Origin: Alterinioella nitratireducens
GTDB taxonomy: Bacteria > Pseudomonadota > Alphaproteobacteria > Rhodobacterales > Rhodobacteraceae
Reading direction: 5' to 3'
Assembly: GCF_013155465.1 (NCBI RefSeq)
Contig: NZ_JABJVX010000007.1
Location: 170,576-234,575, forward strand
DNA: 64,000 nucleotides
The translations under genes were made by a program, and so were the position numbers. The notes beneath the pieces are model-generated. The model did not search any database. It had not been told where the DNA came from and worked only from the letters and a program-made list of their open reading frames with translations. This document shows positions 44,250 through 53,190 of the stretch, one piece after another; the stretch's first letter is position 1; each line of letters opens with the position of its first letter.

Positions 44250-44975
44250 TTGCTGAACGACGCATGGATCGGAACCTATTGCGGACCGGCACCCGGTCCG
44301 GGCGACCTCTGGTTGCGCTGGAACCTCGATCCGATCTTGCTGGTTGCCCTCTTTCTCCTATCCATCGCCGTCGCGCGCAGTCGAGGCCATGGCGCTAGAG
44401 GCGCGCTGTCCATCGCCGTTCTGGCTTTGGCCTTCGTCTCGCCCCTCTGTGCACTCTCCTCGGCGCTGTTCTCGGCCCGGGTGGTGCATCACGTGTTGCT
44501 TGTCGCCGTCGCCGCCCCGCTTCTGGCTGAGGTCTGGCCCGCCCGCCGGGTTCGCAGTGCGGTGCCAGCCTTCATCGTTTCGACAGCCGTTCTCTGGGCG
44601 TGGCATGCCCCGCTGGCCTATGACCTCGCGCTTGGCCATGTCGGCGTCTACTGGGTCATGCAGGTATCCCTTCTGGCCAGCGCGACCTGGTTCTGGCGCG
44701 AGGTGCTCGCCCCGGACCGCTCGCCCATCGAGGCGATCGCGCTGATCGTGGCGGGGTTCGCGCAGATGGGGATGCTTGGCGCGCTCCTGACATTTGCGCC
44801 GGACCCGCTTTATGCCGCGCATGCGGTCGCGCCCTTCGCTTGGGGCCTGACCCCGCTGGCCGACCAGCAGCTTGGCGGATTGCTGATGTGGGTGCCGGCC
44901 GGTCTGCCCTATGCGGTGGCCGGCGTCGTGGTGGCGCGCCGGAGTTGGGCGACGCTTCGTGCCGGTGCCGCATGA
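44250..44975 (+). CDS. CtaG-type cytochrome oxidase assembly membrane protein
   Basis: The 241-residue protein has about six membrane helices and matches the caa3-type CtaG family: WIGTYCGPAPGPGDLWLRWNLDP near the start, then HHVLLVAVAAPLLAEVWPARR, WAWHAPLAYDLALG and LTPLADQQLGGLLMWVPAGL. It is linked to haem-copper oxidase maturation. The start is a TTG at 44250 preceded by AAAGGACC; this is the first plausible start upstream of the conserved segment, but it is not certain. The next gene starts over its stop, so it heads an oxidase operon. Confidence 0.8.
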   Translation: MLNDAWIGTYCGPAPGPGDLWLRWNLDPILLVALFLLSIAVARSRGHGARGALSIAVLALAFVSPLCALSSALFSARVVHHVLLVAVAAPLLAEVWPARRVRSAVPAFIVSTAVLWAWHAPLAYDLALGHVGVYWVMQVSLLASATWFWREVLAPDRSPIEAIALIVAGFAQMGMLGALLTFAPDPLYAAHAVAPFAWGLTPLADQQLGGLLMWVPAGLPYAVAGVVVARRSWATLRAGAA

Positions 44976-45484
44976 TCGACTGGAACACCATCCTGGTCGC
45001 GCTCTTCAAGGGCGTGCATATCGCCGCGCTGATGCTCTGGTGCGGAGGATTGCTGGCCTTGCCGCTCATGCTGTCGCGCCACGATCCGGCGGTGACCCCG
45101 GACGATTACCGTCGCATCCGCAGCGCCACGCACACGACCTATGCCATCATCGTCACGCCGGCCGCCATCATTGCCGTGGTGGCGGGCACCTGGCTCATCT
45201 TCCTGCGGGAGGTCTTCGTGCCCTGGCTCTATGCCAAGCTGCTGTTCGTCGCGGCGCTTTCGGCGGCGCATGTCTGGATCGGCCACCTGGTCGTCCAGGT
45301 CGCCGAGAAACCGGGACGGTCCCGCTCGCCCTGGCCCTACCTGCCGGTGACCGCCACGCTGGTTCCGGTCCTCATCATTCTGATCCTGGTGCTGGGAAAG
45401 CCCGAACTGGGTGAAATTCCGCTGCCCGACTGGTTGCGTGAACCGCGCGGCGGTCAATTGCCCTTAGACGTGCCGAGCCGATAA
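44972..45484 (+). CDS. CopD-family membrane protein
   Basis: The 170-residue protein has four membrane helices (about residues 10-30, 58-78, 84-105 and 124-142) and a His-rich first helix (KGVHIAALMLWCGGLL). This resembles the CopD/DUF2269 group, which is linked to copper uptake or haem-copper enzymes. It overlaps the CtaG-like stop by 4 bases (ATGA). Its 3' end overlaps the convergent DUF2231 gene by 31 bases. Confidence 0.75.
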   Translation: MIDWNTILVALFKGVHIAALMLWCGGLLALPLMLSRHDPAVTPDDYRRIRSATHTTYAIIVTPAAIIAVVAGTWLIFLREVFVPWLYAKLLFVAALSAAHVWIGHLVVQVAEKPGRSRSPWPYLPVTATLVPVLIILILVLGKPELGEIPLPDWLREPRGGQLPLDVPSR

Positions 45485-45969
45485 TCGAAGACGAGTTTGC
45501 CGCCATGCCATCCCGTGAATGCCACCATGACCGCACCGAGCCCCGACAGCAGGAGGCCATAGGGCAGCACGGCCTCCTCGTAGCCGTCGAGCCTGTGGCC
45601 CCAGTTCGTCCCCAATACCGCCAGCAGGGTGACGGCGATGATCGCATGGGTCCAGGCCGCCGCGCGCGACCGGATTCCGCGGACCAGCAGAAGCTCGGCG
45701 GTTCCGGAAAAACCCGCCAGCATCCCGAAGAGAAACCCTGTCCCCGCAGCCCACAGCGCCGCTCGCGCCCAGAAGGGATCGCCGGTCCACCAATAGAGCA
45801 GATCGGCCCCCAGAAGGCAGAAGGACAGCGCGATGGGGAAGGCGACGCTCATGGCGTGGATCGGGTGACCACTCAGCGCGATGCGGGTCTCGGTCTCGTC
45901 ATAGCCGGGTTGGGCTGCGATCGGGTCGTCAAGCCTATCCGGCGTTTCGGGTGCAGTGTCCTTGGTCAC
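45454..45969 (-). CDS. DUF2231 family membrane protein
   Basis: The 171-residue protein has four membrane helices and the family segment GHPIHAMSVAFPIALSFCLLGADLLYWW near the N-terminus, with later WTHAIIAVTLLAVLGTN. Its function is unknown; members occur beside respiratory and copper genes. It lies on the opposite strand inside the oxidase cluster, overlapping the CopD-like 3' end by 31 bases, and is 21 bases upstream of the subunit II start on the other strand, so the two may share a divergent promoter. Confidence 0.85.
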   Translation of the reverse strand: MTKDTAPETPDRLDDPIAAQPGYDETETRIALSGHPIHAMSVAFPIALSFCLLGADLLYWWTGDPFWARAALWAAGTGFLFGMLAGFSGTAELLLVRGIRSRAAAWTHAIIAVTLLAVLGTNWGHRLDGYEEAVLPYGLLLSGLGAVMVAFTGWHGGKLVFDYRLGTSKGN

Positions 45970-45990
45970 GGTCGCGGTCTCCTCCGGGGC

Positions 45991-46656
45991 ATGGCTGCAG
46001 GGTCAACGTCCATCTTGCTGATTGGTTGCAGCGGCGACCTCTCAATCGTCGATCCCGCCGGTCCCGCCGCGCGCAGCATCGCAACGCTCTGGTGGGTGAT
46101 GCTGGCCGGTGCGGTGGCGATCCTTGTGATGGTGACAGGGCTTGTCGTGGCCGCATTCAGGGTGCGACAACCCGTGGCCGGTGACGCCCGACGCGAGAAG
46201 ATCTGGATCATCGGCCTCGGTCTCGGGTTCTCCATGACGGTCCTTGCGGCGTTGCTGGCCTATGGTCTGGCCGCCGGTGAGCGTCTCATGCCCCGCGCCG
46301 CCCCCGACGTGGTGCGCGTCGCCGCAGAGGCCCGCCAGTGGGAGTGGCGTTTCACCTATGACGATCGGCCCGGCCATGTCACCGCCAACCTGCTGCATAT
46401 CCCCGCCGGTCGTCCCGTCGATGTCGCGATCACCAGCGTGGACGTGGTCCACAGCTTCTGGGTGCCGCGGCTGGCCGGAAAGCTGGACGCCATACCGGGG
46501 CATGTCAACGTGCTTAGAATCGAGGCCGACCTGCCCGGCACCTATCGCGGGCTGACCGCTGAATATAATGGCGAAGGCTATCGCGGGCACGTCTTCGCGG
46601 TTCAGGCCCATGACGCCGAGGGTTGGGCCGCATTCCTCGAAGGGAGCACGCCATGA
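45991..46656 (+). CDS. haem-copper oxidase subunit II lacking the CuA site
   Basis: The 221-residue protein has a lipoprotein-like signal (ILLIGCSGD), two membrane helices (about residues 32-56 and 73-97) and a cupredoxin domain. HSFWVPRLAGKLDAIPGHVN is conserved, but the CuA ligand region, which in cytochrome c oxidases reads CxExCxxxHxxM, is TAEYNGEGYRGHVF here, with neither Cys. This is the pattern of quinol oxidases such as bo3 (SASYSGPGFSGM). It should therefore take electrons from quinol rather than from cytochrome c. The next gene overlaps its stop by 4 bases. Confidence 0.83.
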   Translation: MAAGSTSILLIGCSGDLSIVDPAGPAARSIATLWWVMLAGAVAILVMVTGLVVAAFRVRQPVAGDARREKIWIIGLGLGFSMTVLAALLAYGLAAGERLMPRAAPDVVRVAAEARQWEWRFTYDDRPGHVTANLLHIPAGRPVDVAITSVDVVHSFWVPRLAGKLDAIPGHVNVLRIEADLPGTYRGLTAEYNGEGYRGHVFAVQAHDAEGWAAFLEGSTP

Positions 46657-49136
46657 CCGCCCTGCGCCGCCATCGCAAGCTGAGCGCCATCTGGGCCTCC
46701 GAACCCGGCTGGAAGGGCTGGACCAGCAGCGTCAACCACACCGATCTAGGCCGGATGTTCCTGGTCACCGCCTTTTTCTTTTTCCTGGTGGGCGGCCTTC
46801 TGGCCATGCTGATCCGCGCGCAACTGGCGACGCCGGACTCGGCCTTCGTCGATGCGGGCGCCTTCAGCCAGTTCTTCACCATGCACGGAACGATCATGAT
46901 GTTCCTCTTCGCCATCCCCACCTTCGAGGGGCTGGCGATCTACCTGCTGCCGAAGATGTTGGGCACGCGCGACCTGGCTTTTCCGCGCCTCACCGCCTAC
47001 GGCTACTGGTGCTACGTATTCGGCGGATTGATGCTGCTGGTGGCGCTGGTCTTCGGCATCGCGCCGAATGGCGGCTGGTTCATGTATCCGCCGCTGACCG
47101 GGCCGCTGTATTCGCCGGGGATCAACACCGATTTCTGGCTGATCGGGATCACCTTCGTGGAAATCTCGGCGATCTGCGCCGCCGTCGAGTTCACCGTCTC
47201 GATCCTGAAATACCGCGCGCCGGGGATGTCGCTGGACAAGATGCCGATCTTTGCCTGGTATGCCCTCGTCACCTCGCTGATGATCCTGACGGGGTTTCCG
47301 CCGCTCATCCTCGGCTCGATCCTGCTGGAGGTCGAGCGCGCCTTCGGCCTGCCGTTCTTCCAGGCCGATCTGGGGGGCGACAGCCTGCTGTGGCAGCACC
47401 TCTTCTGGCTGTTCGGGCATCCGGAGGTCTATATCATCTTCCTGCCCGCCGCCGGTGTGATCTCGACCATCCTTCCGGTGATGGCACGCACCACCCTGTT
47501 GGGCTATGGCTGGATCGTGGCCTCGGCGGTGGCACTGGCCTTCCTGAGTTTCGGGCTCTGGGTGCATCACATGTTCACCACCGGCATCCCCCAGATGGGG
47601 CTGGCCTTCTTCTCGGCGGCGTCGACGCTGGTGGCGGTGCCGACGGGGGTGCAGGTCTTCGCCTGGATCGGGACGCTGTGGAAGGGGCGGCCCGAATTGC
47701 ACCTGCCGATGCTGCATATCCTGGGCTTCTTCGTCACCTTCGTCATCGGCGGGCTGACCGGCGTGATGGTGGCCGTCGTGCCCTTCGACTGGCAGGCGCA
47801 TGACACCGCCTTCATCACCGCGCATCTGCATTACGTGCTGTTCGGCGGCTTCGTCTTTCCGATCCTCGCCGGGATCTACTACTGGCTGCCGCTGGTCACC
47901 GGGCGCAGGCGGTTCTTCCGTTTGGGCGAGATGGCCTTTGCGCTGATCTTCCTGGGCTTTCACGGCACCTTCCTTGCCATGCACTGGGTCGGGCTTCTGG
48001 GTCAACGCCGCCGGATCGAGACCTATGACGCCGACACCGGATGGGGCGCGATCAACTTTGTCTCGTCCCTCAGCAGTTTCGTCATGGCGATCGGGCTGGC
48101 GATGGTGCTGATCGACGTGGCGATACACGCCCTCATCGCGGTGCGCGGCAGGCGCAATCCCTGGGGGGCGGGCTCGCTGGAATGGGCCAGCATGTCGCCG
48201 CCACCCGCCTACAACTTCGCCAGCCTGCCCGAGGTGACCTCGCGCGAGCCACTTCACGGCGATCCCGGCTTGCCAAACCGGCTGGCCCGTGGCGAGGGCT
48301 ACCTGGGCACCCCCAGGGACGGGCGGCGCGAGACGATGACCGTCGATATCGCCAGCGGCAGGCCGGAGGGTATCGTGATCTATCCGGGCAACACGCGTCT
48401 GCCGATCATGATGGCGGCGGTGACCGGGCTCTTCTTCCTGTCGATCCTGCTGAAACTGTTCTGGCTTACGCCCTTCGCCCTGGCAGGCATCGCGGCCCTG
48501 GCGCTGGTCTGGGTCTGGCAGTTGGGCGACCGCGCCGATCAAGGACTGCAGGACGCGGGCCGTGGCGCTGTGTTGCCGCTGGTGGGCGAAACCGACCGCG
48601 CGCCGGGCTGGTGGGGGTCGGTCTTCCTGCTGGTCGCGAACGCGACCTTCTTTGGCTCGCTTCTCTTCGGTTACGCGTTCCTGTGGACGGTCGCCCCTGG
48701 TTGGCCGCCGCCTGAGTGGCTGCCGCCGTCAATGGCCGAACTGGGGATCGGTGCCGGGTCGGCGATCGGGGCGGCCCTGGCCATGCGCCTGGCCATTTTG
48801 CGCAACAGGCGGTCCGAGACCCCGGTGCCATTCCTCGCGCTGGCGCTGGCGGCGACGCTGGCAACGGCCCTGACCTTCGGGATGCTCATCCTCCGGCTGC
48901 CGCCACCGGATGGCCATGCCTATGCGGCAACCCTGCTGATCCTCGGCGCCTATGTGATGCTCCACGCCTTGCTGGCCGGGTTGATGCAGGCGTTCCTCAT
49001 CGTGCGGGCCCGGCGCGGCTTCATCTCGCCCCGGCGCAGGGCCGAATTGCCCATCGTCCTGCTCTGGTCCGACTACGTCGCGGCGGTCGCGGCACTGAGC
49101 CTCCTCGCCGCCCACCTCCCAGGTTTCCTGGTATGA
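46653..49136 (+). CDS. haem-copper oxidase fused subunits I and III
   Basis: The 827-residue protein is a fusion. About residues 1-540 form subunit I, with about twelve helices, MHGTIMMFLFAIP (low-spin haem ligand His78), WLFGHPEVYIIFLPAAG (CuB His and cross-linked Tyr), the VHHMFTTGIP CuB His pair, and HLHYVLFGGFVFP (haem ligands). After a linker, about residues 610-827 form subunit III, with about seven helices. The enzyme reduces O2 to water and pumps protons. AAGGGAG precedes the ATG. It is in a run of overlapping genes with the CuA-less subunit II, consistent with a quinol oxidase. Confidence 0.93.
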   Translation: MTALRRHRKLSAIWASEPGWKGWTSSVNHTDLGRMFLVTAFFFFLVGGLLAMLIRAQLATPDSAFVDAGAFSQFFTMHGTIMMFLFAIPTFEGLAIYLLPKMLGTRDLAFPRLTAYGYWCYVFGGLMLLVALVFGIAPNGGWFMYPPLTGPLYSPGINTDFWLIGITFVEISAICAAVEFTVSILKYRAPGMSLDKMPIFAWYALVTSLMILTGFPPLILGSILLEVERAFGLPFFQADLGGDSLLWQHLFWLFGHPEVYIIFLPAAGVISTILPVMARTTLLGYGWIVASAVALAFLSFGLWVHHMFTTGIPQMGLAFFSAASTLVAVPTGVQVFAWIGTLWKGRPELHLPMLHILGFFVTFVIGGLTGVMVAVVPFDWQAHDTAFITAHLHYVLFGGFVFPILAGIYYWLPLVTGRRRFFRLGEMAFALIFLGFHGTFLAMHWVGLLGQRRRIETYDADTGWGAINFVSSLSSFVMAIGLAMVLIDVAIHALIAVRGRRNPWGAGSLEWASMSPPPAYNFASLPEVTSREPLHGDPGLPNRLARGEGYLGTPRDGRRETMTVDIASGRPEGIVIYPGNTRLPIMMAAVTGLFFLSILLKLFWLTPFALAGIAALALVWVWQLGDRADQGLQDAGRGAVLPLVGETDRAPGWWGSVFLLVANATFFGSLLFGYAFLWTVAPGWPPPEWLPPSMAELGIGAGSAIGAALAMRLAILRNRRSETPVPFLALALAATLATALTFGMLILRLPPPDGHAYAATLLILGAYVMLHALLAGLMQAFLIVRARRGFISPRRRAELPIVLLWSDYVAAVAALSLLAAHLPGFLV

Positions 49137-49462
49137 GGGACGTCTTGCGCATCTTGCTGCCCCCGCTGATCTGGCTGGCCAGCTTCGTTGCGATCTACGG
49201 GCTGCACGGGGTCGGCTGCGTGCTGCTTTGGCCAGAGGTTGCGATGCCCGTGATGTCCCTCTTCCGATGGCTGCTGTTCCTGGCCTGGCTTGCGGCTGTT
49301 CTGGCGCAGGTCGGTCTGCTCTTGGCTCTGCGCTCCGAGCGTTTCCGTTCGGACTCTCCCTTCATCCGATGGACCAGTACCGCCATGTCCTGGGTGGGAC
49401 TCATCGCAACGCTCTGGACGCTATATCCCGTCGCCGTGCTTTCACCGTGTGCAGTGGGCTGA
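49133..49462 (+). CDS. small oxidase-cluster membrane protein
   Basis: The 109-residue protein has three membrane helices (about residues 8-30, 38-65 and 85-102) and overlaps the subunit I/III stop by 4 bases (ATGA), so it is co-translated with the oxidase. Its size and position suit a subunit IV-like or assembly protein, but the sequence does not identify it. Confidence 0.7.
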   Translation: MRDVLRILLPPLIWLASFVAIYGLHGVGCVLLWPEVAMPVMSLFRWLLFLAWLAAVLAQVGLLLALRSERFRSDSPFIRWTSTAMSWVGLIATLWTLYPVAVLSPCAVG

Positions 49463-49653
49463 CCAAGTCCCGCAGCCGCGCGGCGCCGGAACGCAAGTGT
49501 TGCCCCGGGGCATTGCCCAATGCACGTCACGCGATTGCCCGCTGATCCGGGAGCGCAGAATGATCGGATCTTGTCCAAACCCGGAGCGTTACAGCATAAC
49601 CTGTGCCGGTTCCCCGGCGTGTCGGGCTTTTTCGGTAGAAGGCTAGAATCGCC

Positions 49654-49683
49654 TTGTAATCCCCATCTTCGCTTGGCTATACG
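49654..49683 (+). promoter_or_regulatory. probable promoter of tRNA-Ser(GCT)
   Basis: TTGTAA at 49654-49659 and TATACG at 49678-49683 are 18 bases apart, and the tRNA begins 8 bases downstream of the -10. Confidence 0.6.
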
Positions 49684-49690
49684 CGTCGGC

Positions 49691-49780
49691 GGAGACGTGG
49701 CCGAGTGGTCGAAGGCGCTCCCCTGCTAAGGGAGTAGGCGGGAAACCGTCTCGAGGGTTCGAATCCCTTCGTCTCCGCCA
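49691..49780 (+). tRNA. tRNA-Ser (anticodon GCT)
   Basis: The sequence GGAGACG...CGTCTCC folds as a class II tRNA: a 7-bp acceptor stem (49691-49697 with 49770-49776), a long variable arm typical of serine tRNAs, and the anticodon stem CTCCC/GGGAG around CTGCTAA, giving anticodon GCT (reads AGC and AGU). The T-loop TTCGAAT is present, and the discriminator G is followed by an encoded CCA. Its 3' end marks the start of the lower-GC island, so it is a possible integration site. Confidence 0.97.
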
Positions 49781-50088
49781 CTTGCCTTTGAGAACTGTTT
49801 CTCCACGCCCTGCGTCGGCGGGATTTTTCCGTTGTTTTCGAGGGTTATGCAGGAGGGGCTGAGCACCGACCCCGCCGCCATGTGGCCCGAAAACGGTCTC
49901 TCGGGGCCGATATTCTCCAGAGCTGTTGACTGCGTTCATTAGGTGCAGTTCTACAAAGTTCTGAAAATGCTACTCTTTTTAGGTCGCTAGAACTGTACCT
50001 TTGCGGCGGACGATCGGCATGCGGGCGCGACGCGGATCGAAAACCATAGCTGTTATGCAGTGGTTCGCGGCCATCATCATGATCACGC
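49781..50088. other. island-edge gap between tRNA-Ser and hsdR
   Basis: No gene is supported in these 308 bases. Base composition becomes more AT-rich from about 49930. A strong inverted repeat lies in the middle (see next entry). Short open frames on the minus strand lack ribosome-binding sites and family resemblance. The hsdR 3' end lies at 50089. Confidence 0.5.
49941..50000. repeat. long inverted repeat at the island edge
   Basis: AGGTGCAGTTCTA (49941-49953) is repeated inverted as TAGAACTGTACCT at 49988-50000, 12 of 13 bases matching, around a 34-base AT-rich spacer. It sits about 160 bases after tRNA-Ser and 90 bases before the end of hsdR. It could be a recombinase or regulator binding site, or a 3'-end structure for hsdR mRNA. 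Confidence 0.6.
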
Positions 50089-53000
50089 CTAAATTCTTCC
50101 GCCAACGCCCTTGAACTTTTCAACGAACGCAGAGATGCGTTGGAAGACATCTCTTTTTTTGGTCAGGTATTGTGGATTGAGCGGGCTCATTTTTGGAAGG
50201 ATTGAGTTCAACTCCGTGCCGTTTTCGCTCGCATACTCGCGCTTAATCGACGTCGCGATGTATCGCTTAGCGGCATCCGCGTTCAGCTTTTCATCGGTTA
50301 TCAGTTCTTCCGCTTCCCGGCGTTGTTCGGCTTGTGCAAAGGCAAAAAATGCCTCAATCACCCCGGCCTTGTCCCCCAGTTCGTCAAGGTTTGTCTGATT
50401 GATGAAATCGACGATGAGGCTTTCTTTCGCGCGGTTGCCAATACTGGCGCGGATGACACGGCGAACTTCGCCAACGAGCTCTGACTTGCTCTTCGTTTTT
50501 TTGTTGTGCTCGAAGATTAGCTCAAGGATGTAATCCAGATTGATTTCCTGGGACTTCAAGAGGTCGACCTCAAAGACGACATCATCCCAGTCGATCGTTG
50601 ACTCAGCCTGCTCGGCGCTCGCGTTTTCACGGCGAAGCCAATCCCGGATGTCATTGTAGGTCGAACGGTAGTCCTGGACCTTTCGGTCAGCAGGCATCTC
50701 GATGCTCTTGAGCCCGTCAACGTCATCATCACTCAAATGATGCCGCTCCTTGAACGCTCTCACCGCTTCGGCGTCACTCTCGTCAATCTCCTGAAGCTCT
50801 CTTAGGCTGGAGAACTCATCATAATTCTGAAGGATATTCTCAACGCGGAGATACTCGCCGAACAGCTTCGCAAAGGCCTTCTTGTCCGCTTCCTTTTCGA
50901 TGGCGGCGGGGTTCGGGAAACGCTCTTCCAGCTCACGGACGACATCGACAAAGCCTCGCCGCGCCTCGCCCGTCGTCTGGTCCGTAAAACCTTCCATGTA
51001 TTCTGAGTAACTCTTCTCCAGAACGACGTTCTTGGTATTGGCGTTGCCGAAGAGTGTGATCGCCTTGACGGTCGCCTCTTCCAGGTCGCGGAAGGTAACG
51101 ATGTTGCCGAAAGACTTGGTCGCATCATAAATGCGGTTGGTGCGGGAGTAGGCTTGTATAAGGCCGTGAAAACGCAGGTTCTTGTCCACGAACAGCGTGT
51201 TCAGGGTTGGCGCGTCAAAGCCGGTCAGGAACATGCCAACCACAATGAGCAAGTCGACTTCCTTGGACTTCACCCGTTTCGCCAGATCCCGGTAATAATT
51301 CTGGAAGCCTTTGCTATCGACGCTGAAATTCGTTCGGAAACAGGCGTTGTAGTCCGCGATGGCGGCGTTCAGGAATTCCTTGGCGCTGCTGTTCAGCGCC
51401 GAAACCTCAAAACTTTCGTCAGGAATGTCGCCAATCGCATCCTGTTCTTCGTTGGCCGCGAATGAAAAGATGGTCGCGATCTTCAAGGGCTTGTCGCTAC
51501 CGTCCTGCAGCGTATTCAGCTTTTCATAATAGAGCTTGGCTGCATCAACGCTGCTCACCGCGAACATGGCGTTGAAGCCCTTATTGTCTCCATAGAGACG
51601 ATGCGTCTTGCGGCGGAAGTTATCGAGAATGTACCGGGAAATCTCGGCGATTCGTTCGGGGTGCTGAAGAGCTTGCCGGTTTTCGGCGGCGGTCAGCTTC
51701 TTTTCGTCCTGTTCGGTTTCGATCGCTTTGAACTGCGGGCGCACATCGTTGTAATCAACCTTGTACTTCAGCACCTTCTCGTCGCGGATCGCGTCGGTGA
51801 TCACATAAGAATGAAGTTCGCTTCCGAATACGCTGGCCGTCGTCTCCGCACCCGAAGCGTTTTCCGGGAAGATCGGTGTGCCGGTGAAGCCGAACTGGCA
51901 GAACTGCTTGAACTTCCGATTGAGGTTCTTCTGTGCCTCACCAAACTGGCTGCGATGGCACTCGTCGAAAATGAAGACGACGCGCTGGGTGTAGACCGGC
52001 AGGTCGCCCTCGCTCTTCATCAAATTGTTGAGCTTCTGGATGGTCGTGACGATGATCTTGTTGTCGTCCTTGGAGAGGTTCCGCTTCAACCCGGCTGTAC
52101 TGTCCGATCCATTGACGCTGTCTGGCGAGAAGCGCTGATACTCCTTCATCGTTTGGAAATCGAGGTCCTTGCGGTCGACCACGAAAAAGACCTTGTCGAT
52201 GAAATCGAGTTCAGTGGCGAGGCGGGCCGCCTTGAAGCTGGTCAGCGTCTTGCCTGAGCCCGTAGTGTGCCAGACATATCCGCCGCTTTCCCGCTTTCTA
52301 AGCGTCTTGCCTTCGAACGAGCTTTTGATCTTTCGTAAGATTCGTTCCGTCGCCGCGATCTGATAGGGGCGCATCACCAGCAGCGTGTCGCTGACATCAA
52401 AGACGGAATAATCGAGCAACACCTTCAACAGTGTGCGCTTCTCGAAGAAGGTCGCCGTAAAATCCTTCAGATCTCGGATCAGGCTGTTATCCGCCTGCGC
52501 CCAGTTCATCGTGAAGTCGAAGCTGTTCTTGTCGCGCTTGGTCGTGTTGGCGAAGTAGCGCGTATCCGTGCCGTTCGAGATCACGAAGATCTGGAGGTAC
52601 TTGAAGAGCGAACTGTCCGAGTTGAAGCTCTCCTTGCTGTATCGGTGGATCTGGTTGAACGCTTCCCGAATGGCGACGCCGCGCTTTTTCAGCTCGACCT
52701 GTACCAGGGGCAGCCCGTTCACGAGGATGGTCACATCGTAGCGGTTCGCGTGGGTTCCGGCCTGCTCGAACTGCTTGATCACCTGTAACTTGTTGCGGCA
52801 GACGTGACGCTTATCGACGAGATAGATATTCTGAATCCTGCCGTCATCGAAGACGAAATCGAAGATGTAGTCGTCATGGAGCTTGCGGGCTTTTTCCGTC
52901 ACGCTGTCACTGGGCTTGTCCAAATAGGTTTCGACGAAGCGGGCCCACTCCTTATCGGTAAACTGAACATCGTTGAGCGCTTGCAGCTGAACACGCACAT

Positions 53001-53190
53001 TGGCCAGCATGGCGTCGGTTGATTTCAGGTCAGGCAGATGCTCATAGCCCTGATTGCGCAAGTCCTGAACAAGCTCGCGCTCCAGGTCACCCTCAGACTG
53101 ATAGCTGTCAGCGGCCTCCCAGGCGCGCACGTACTTGTCCAGAACGATAAAGCGATTGGTCTCGGCGATCGGGGTCGTCTGCTCAGGCAT
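50089..53190 (-). CDS. hsdR: type I restriction enzyme, motor/endonuclease subunit HsdR (type IC-like)
   Basis: HsdR is the ATP-driven DNA translocase and nuclease of the type I complex R2M2S. The 1033-residue protein has the nuclease PD-(D/E)xK site as Asp152, Glu166 and Lys168 (YDVTILV, VELKKRG). This is almost exactly the spacing of EcoR124I (Asp151, Glu165, Lys167), so it is type IC-like. Helicase motif I is HTTGSGKT (308-315) and motif II is DECH (409-412). The start overlaps the end of prrC by 8 bases. The gene is the last of the hsd operon. Confidence 0.96.
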   Translation of the reverse strand: MPEQTTPIAETNRFIVLDKYVRAWEAADSYQSEGDLERELVQDLRNQGYEHLPDLKSTDAMLANVRVQLQALNDVQFTDKEWARFVETYLDKPSDSVTEKARKLHDDYIFDFVFDDGRIQNIYLVDKRHVCRNKLQVIKQFEQAGTHANRYDVTILVNGLPLVQVELKKRGVAIREAFNQIHRYSKESFNSDSSLFKYLQIFVISNGTDTRYFANTTKRDKNSFDFTMNWAQADNSLIRDLKDFTATFFEKRTLLKVLLDYSVFDVSDTLLVMRPYQIAATERILRKIKSSFEGKTLRKRESGGYVWHTTGSGKTLTSFKAARLATELDFIDKVFFVVDRKDLDFQTMKEYQRFSPDSVNGSDSTAGLKRNLSKDDNKIIVTTIQKLNNLMKSEGDLPVYTQRVVFIFDECHRSQFGEAQKNLNRKFKQFCQFGFTGTPIFPENASGAETTASVFGSELHSYVITDAIRDEKVLKYKVDYNDVRPQFKAIETEQDEKKLTAAENRQALQHPERIAEISRYILDNFRRKTHRLYGDNKGFNAMFAVSSVDAAKLYYEKLNTLQDGSDKPLKIATIFSFAANEEQDAIGDIPDESFEVSALNSSAKEFLNAAIADYNACFRTNFSVDSKGFQNYYRDLAKRVKSKEVDLLIVVGMFLTGFDAPTLNTLFVDKNLRFHGLIQAYSRTNRIYDATKSFGNIVTFRDLEEATVKAITLFGNANTKNVVLEKSYSEYMEGFTDQTTGEARRGFVDVVRELEERFPNPAAIEKEADKKAFAKLFGEYLRVENILQNYDEFSSLRELQEIDESDAEAVRAFKERHHLSDDDVDGLKSIEMPADRKVQDYRSTYNDIRDWLRRENASAEQAESTIDWDDVVFEVDLLKSQEINLDYILELIFEHNKKTKSKSELVGEVRRVIRASIGNRAKESLIVDFINQTNLDELGDKAGVIEAFFAFAQAEQRREAEELITDEKLNADAAKRYIATSIKREYASENGTELNSILPKMSPLNPQYLTKKRDVFQRISAFVEKFKGVGGRI

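Noticed and set aside
46746..48542. 598-residue open frame antisense to the oxidase subunit I/III gene
   Set aside because: Low-complexity Gln/Asp/His/Arg composition typical of antisense frames; the oxidase has all haem ligands.
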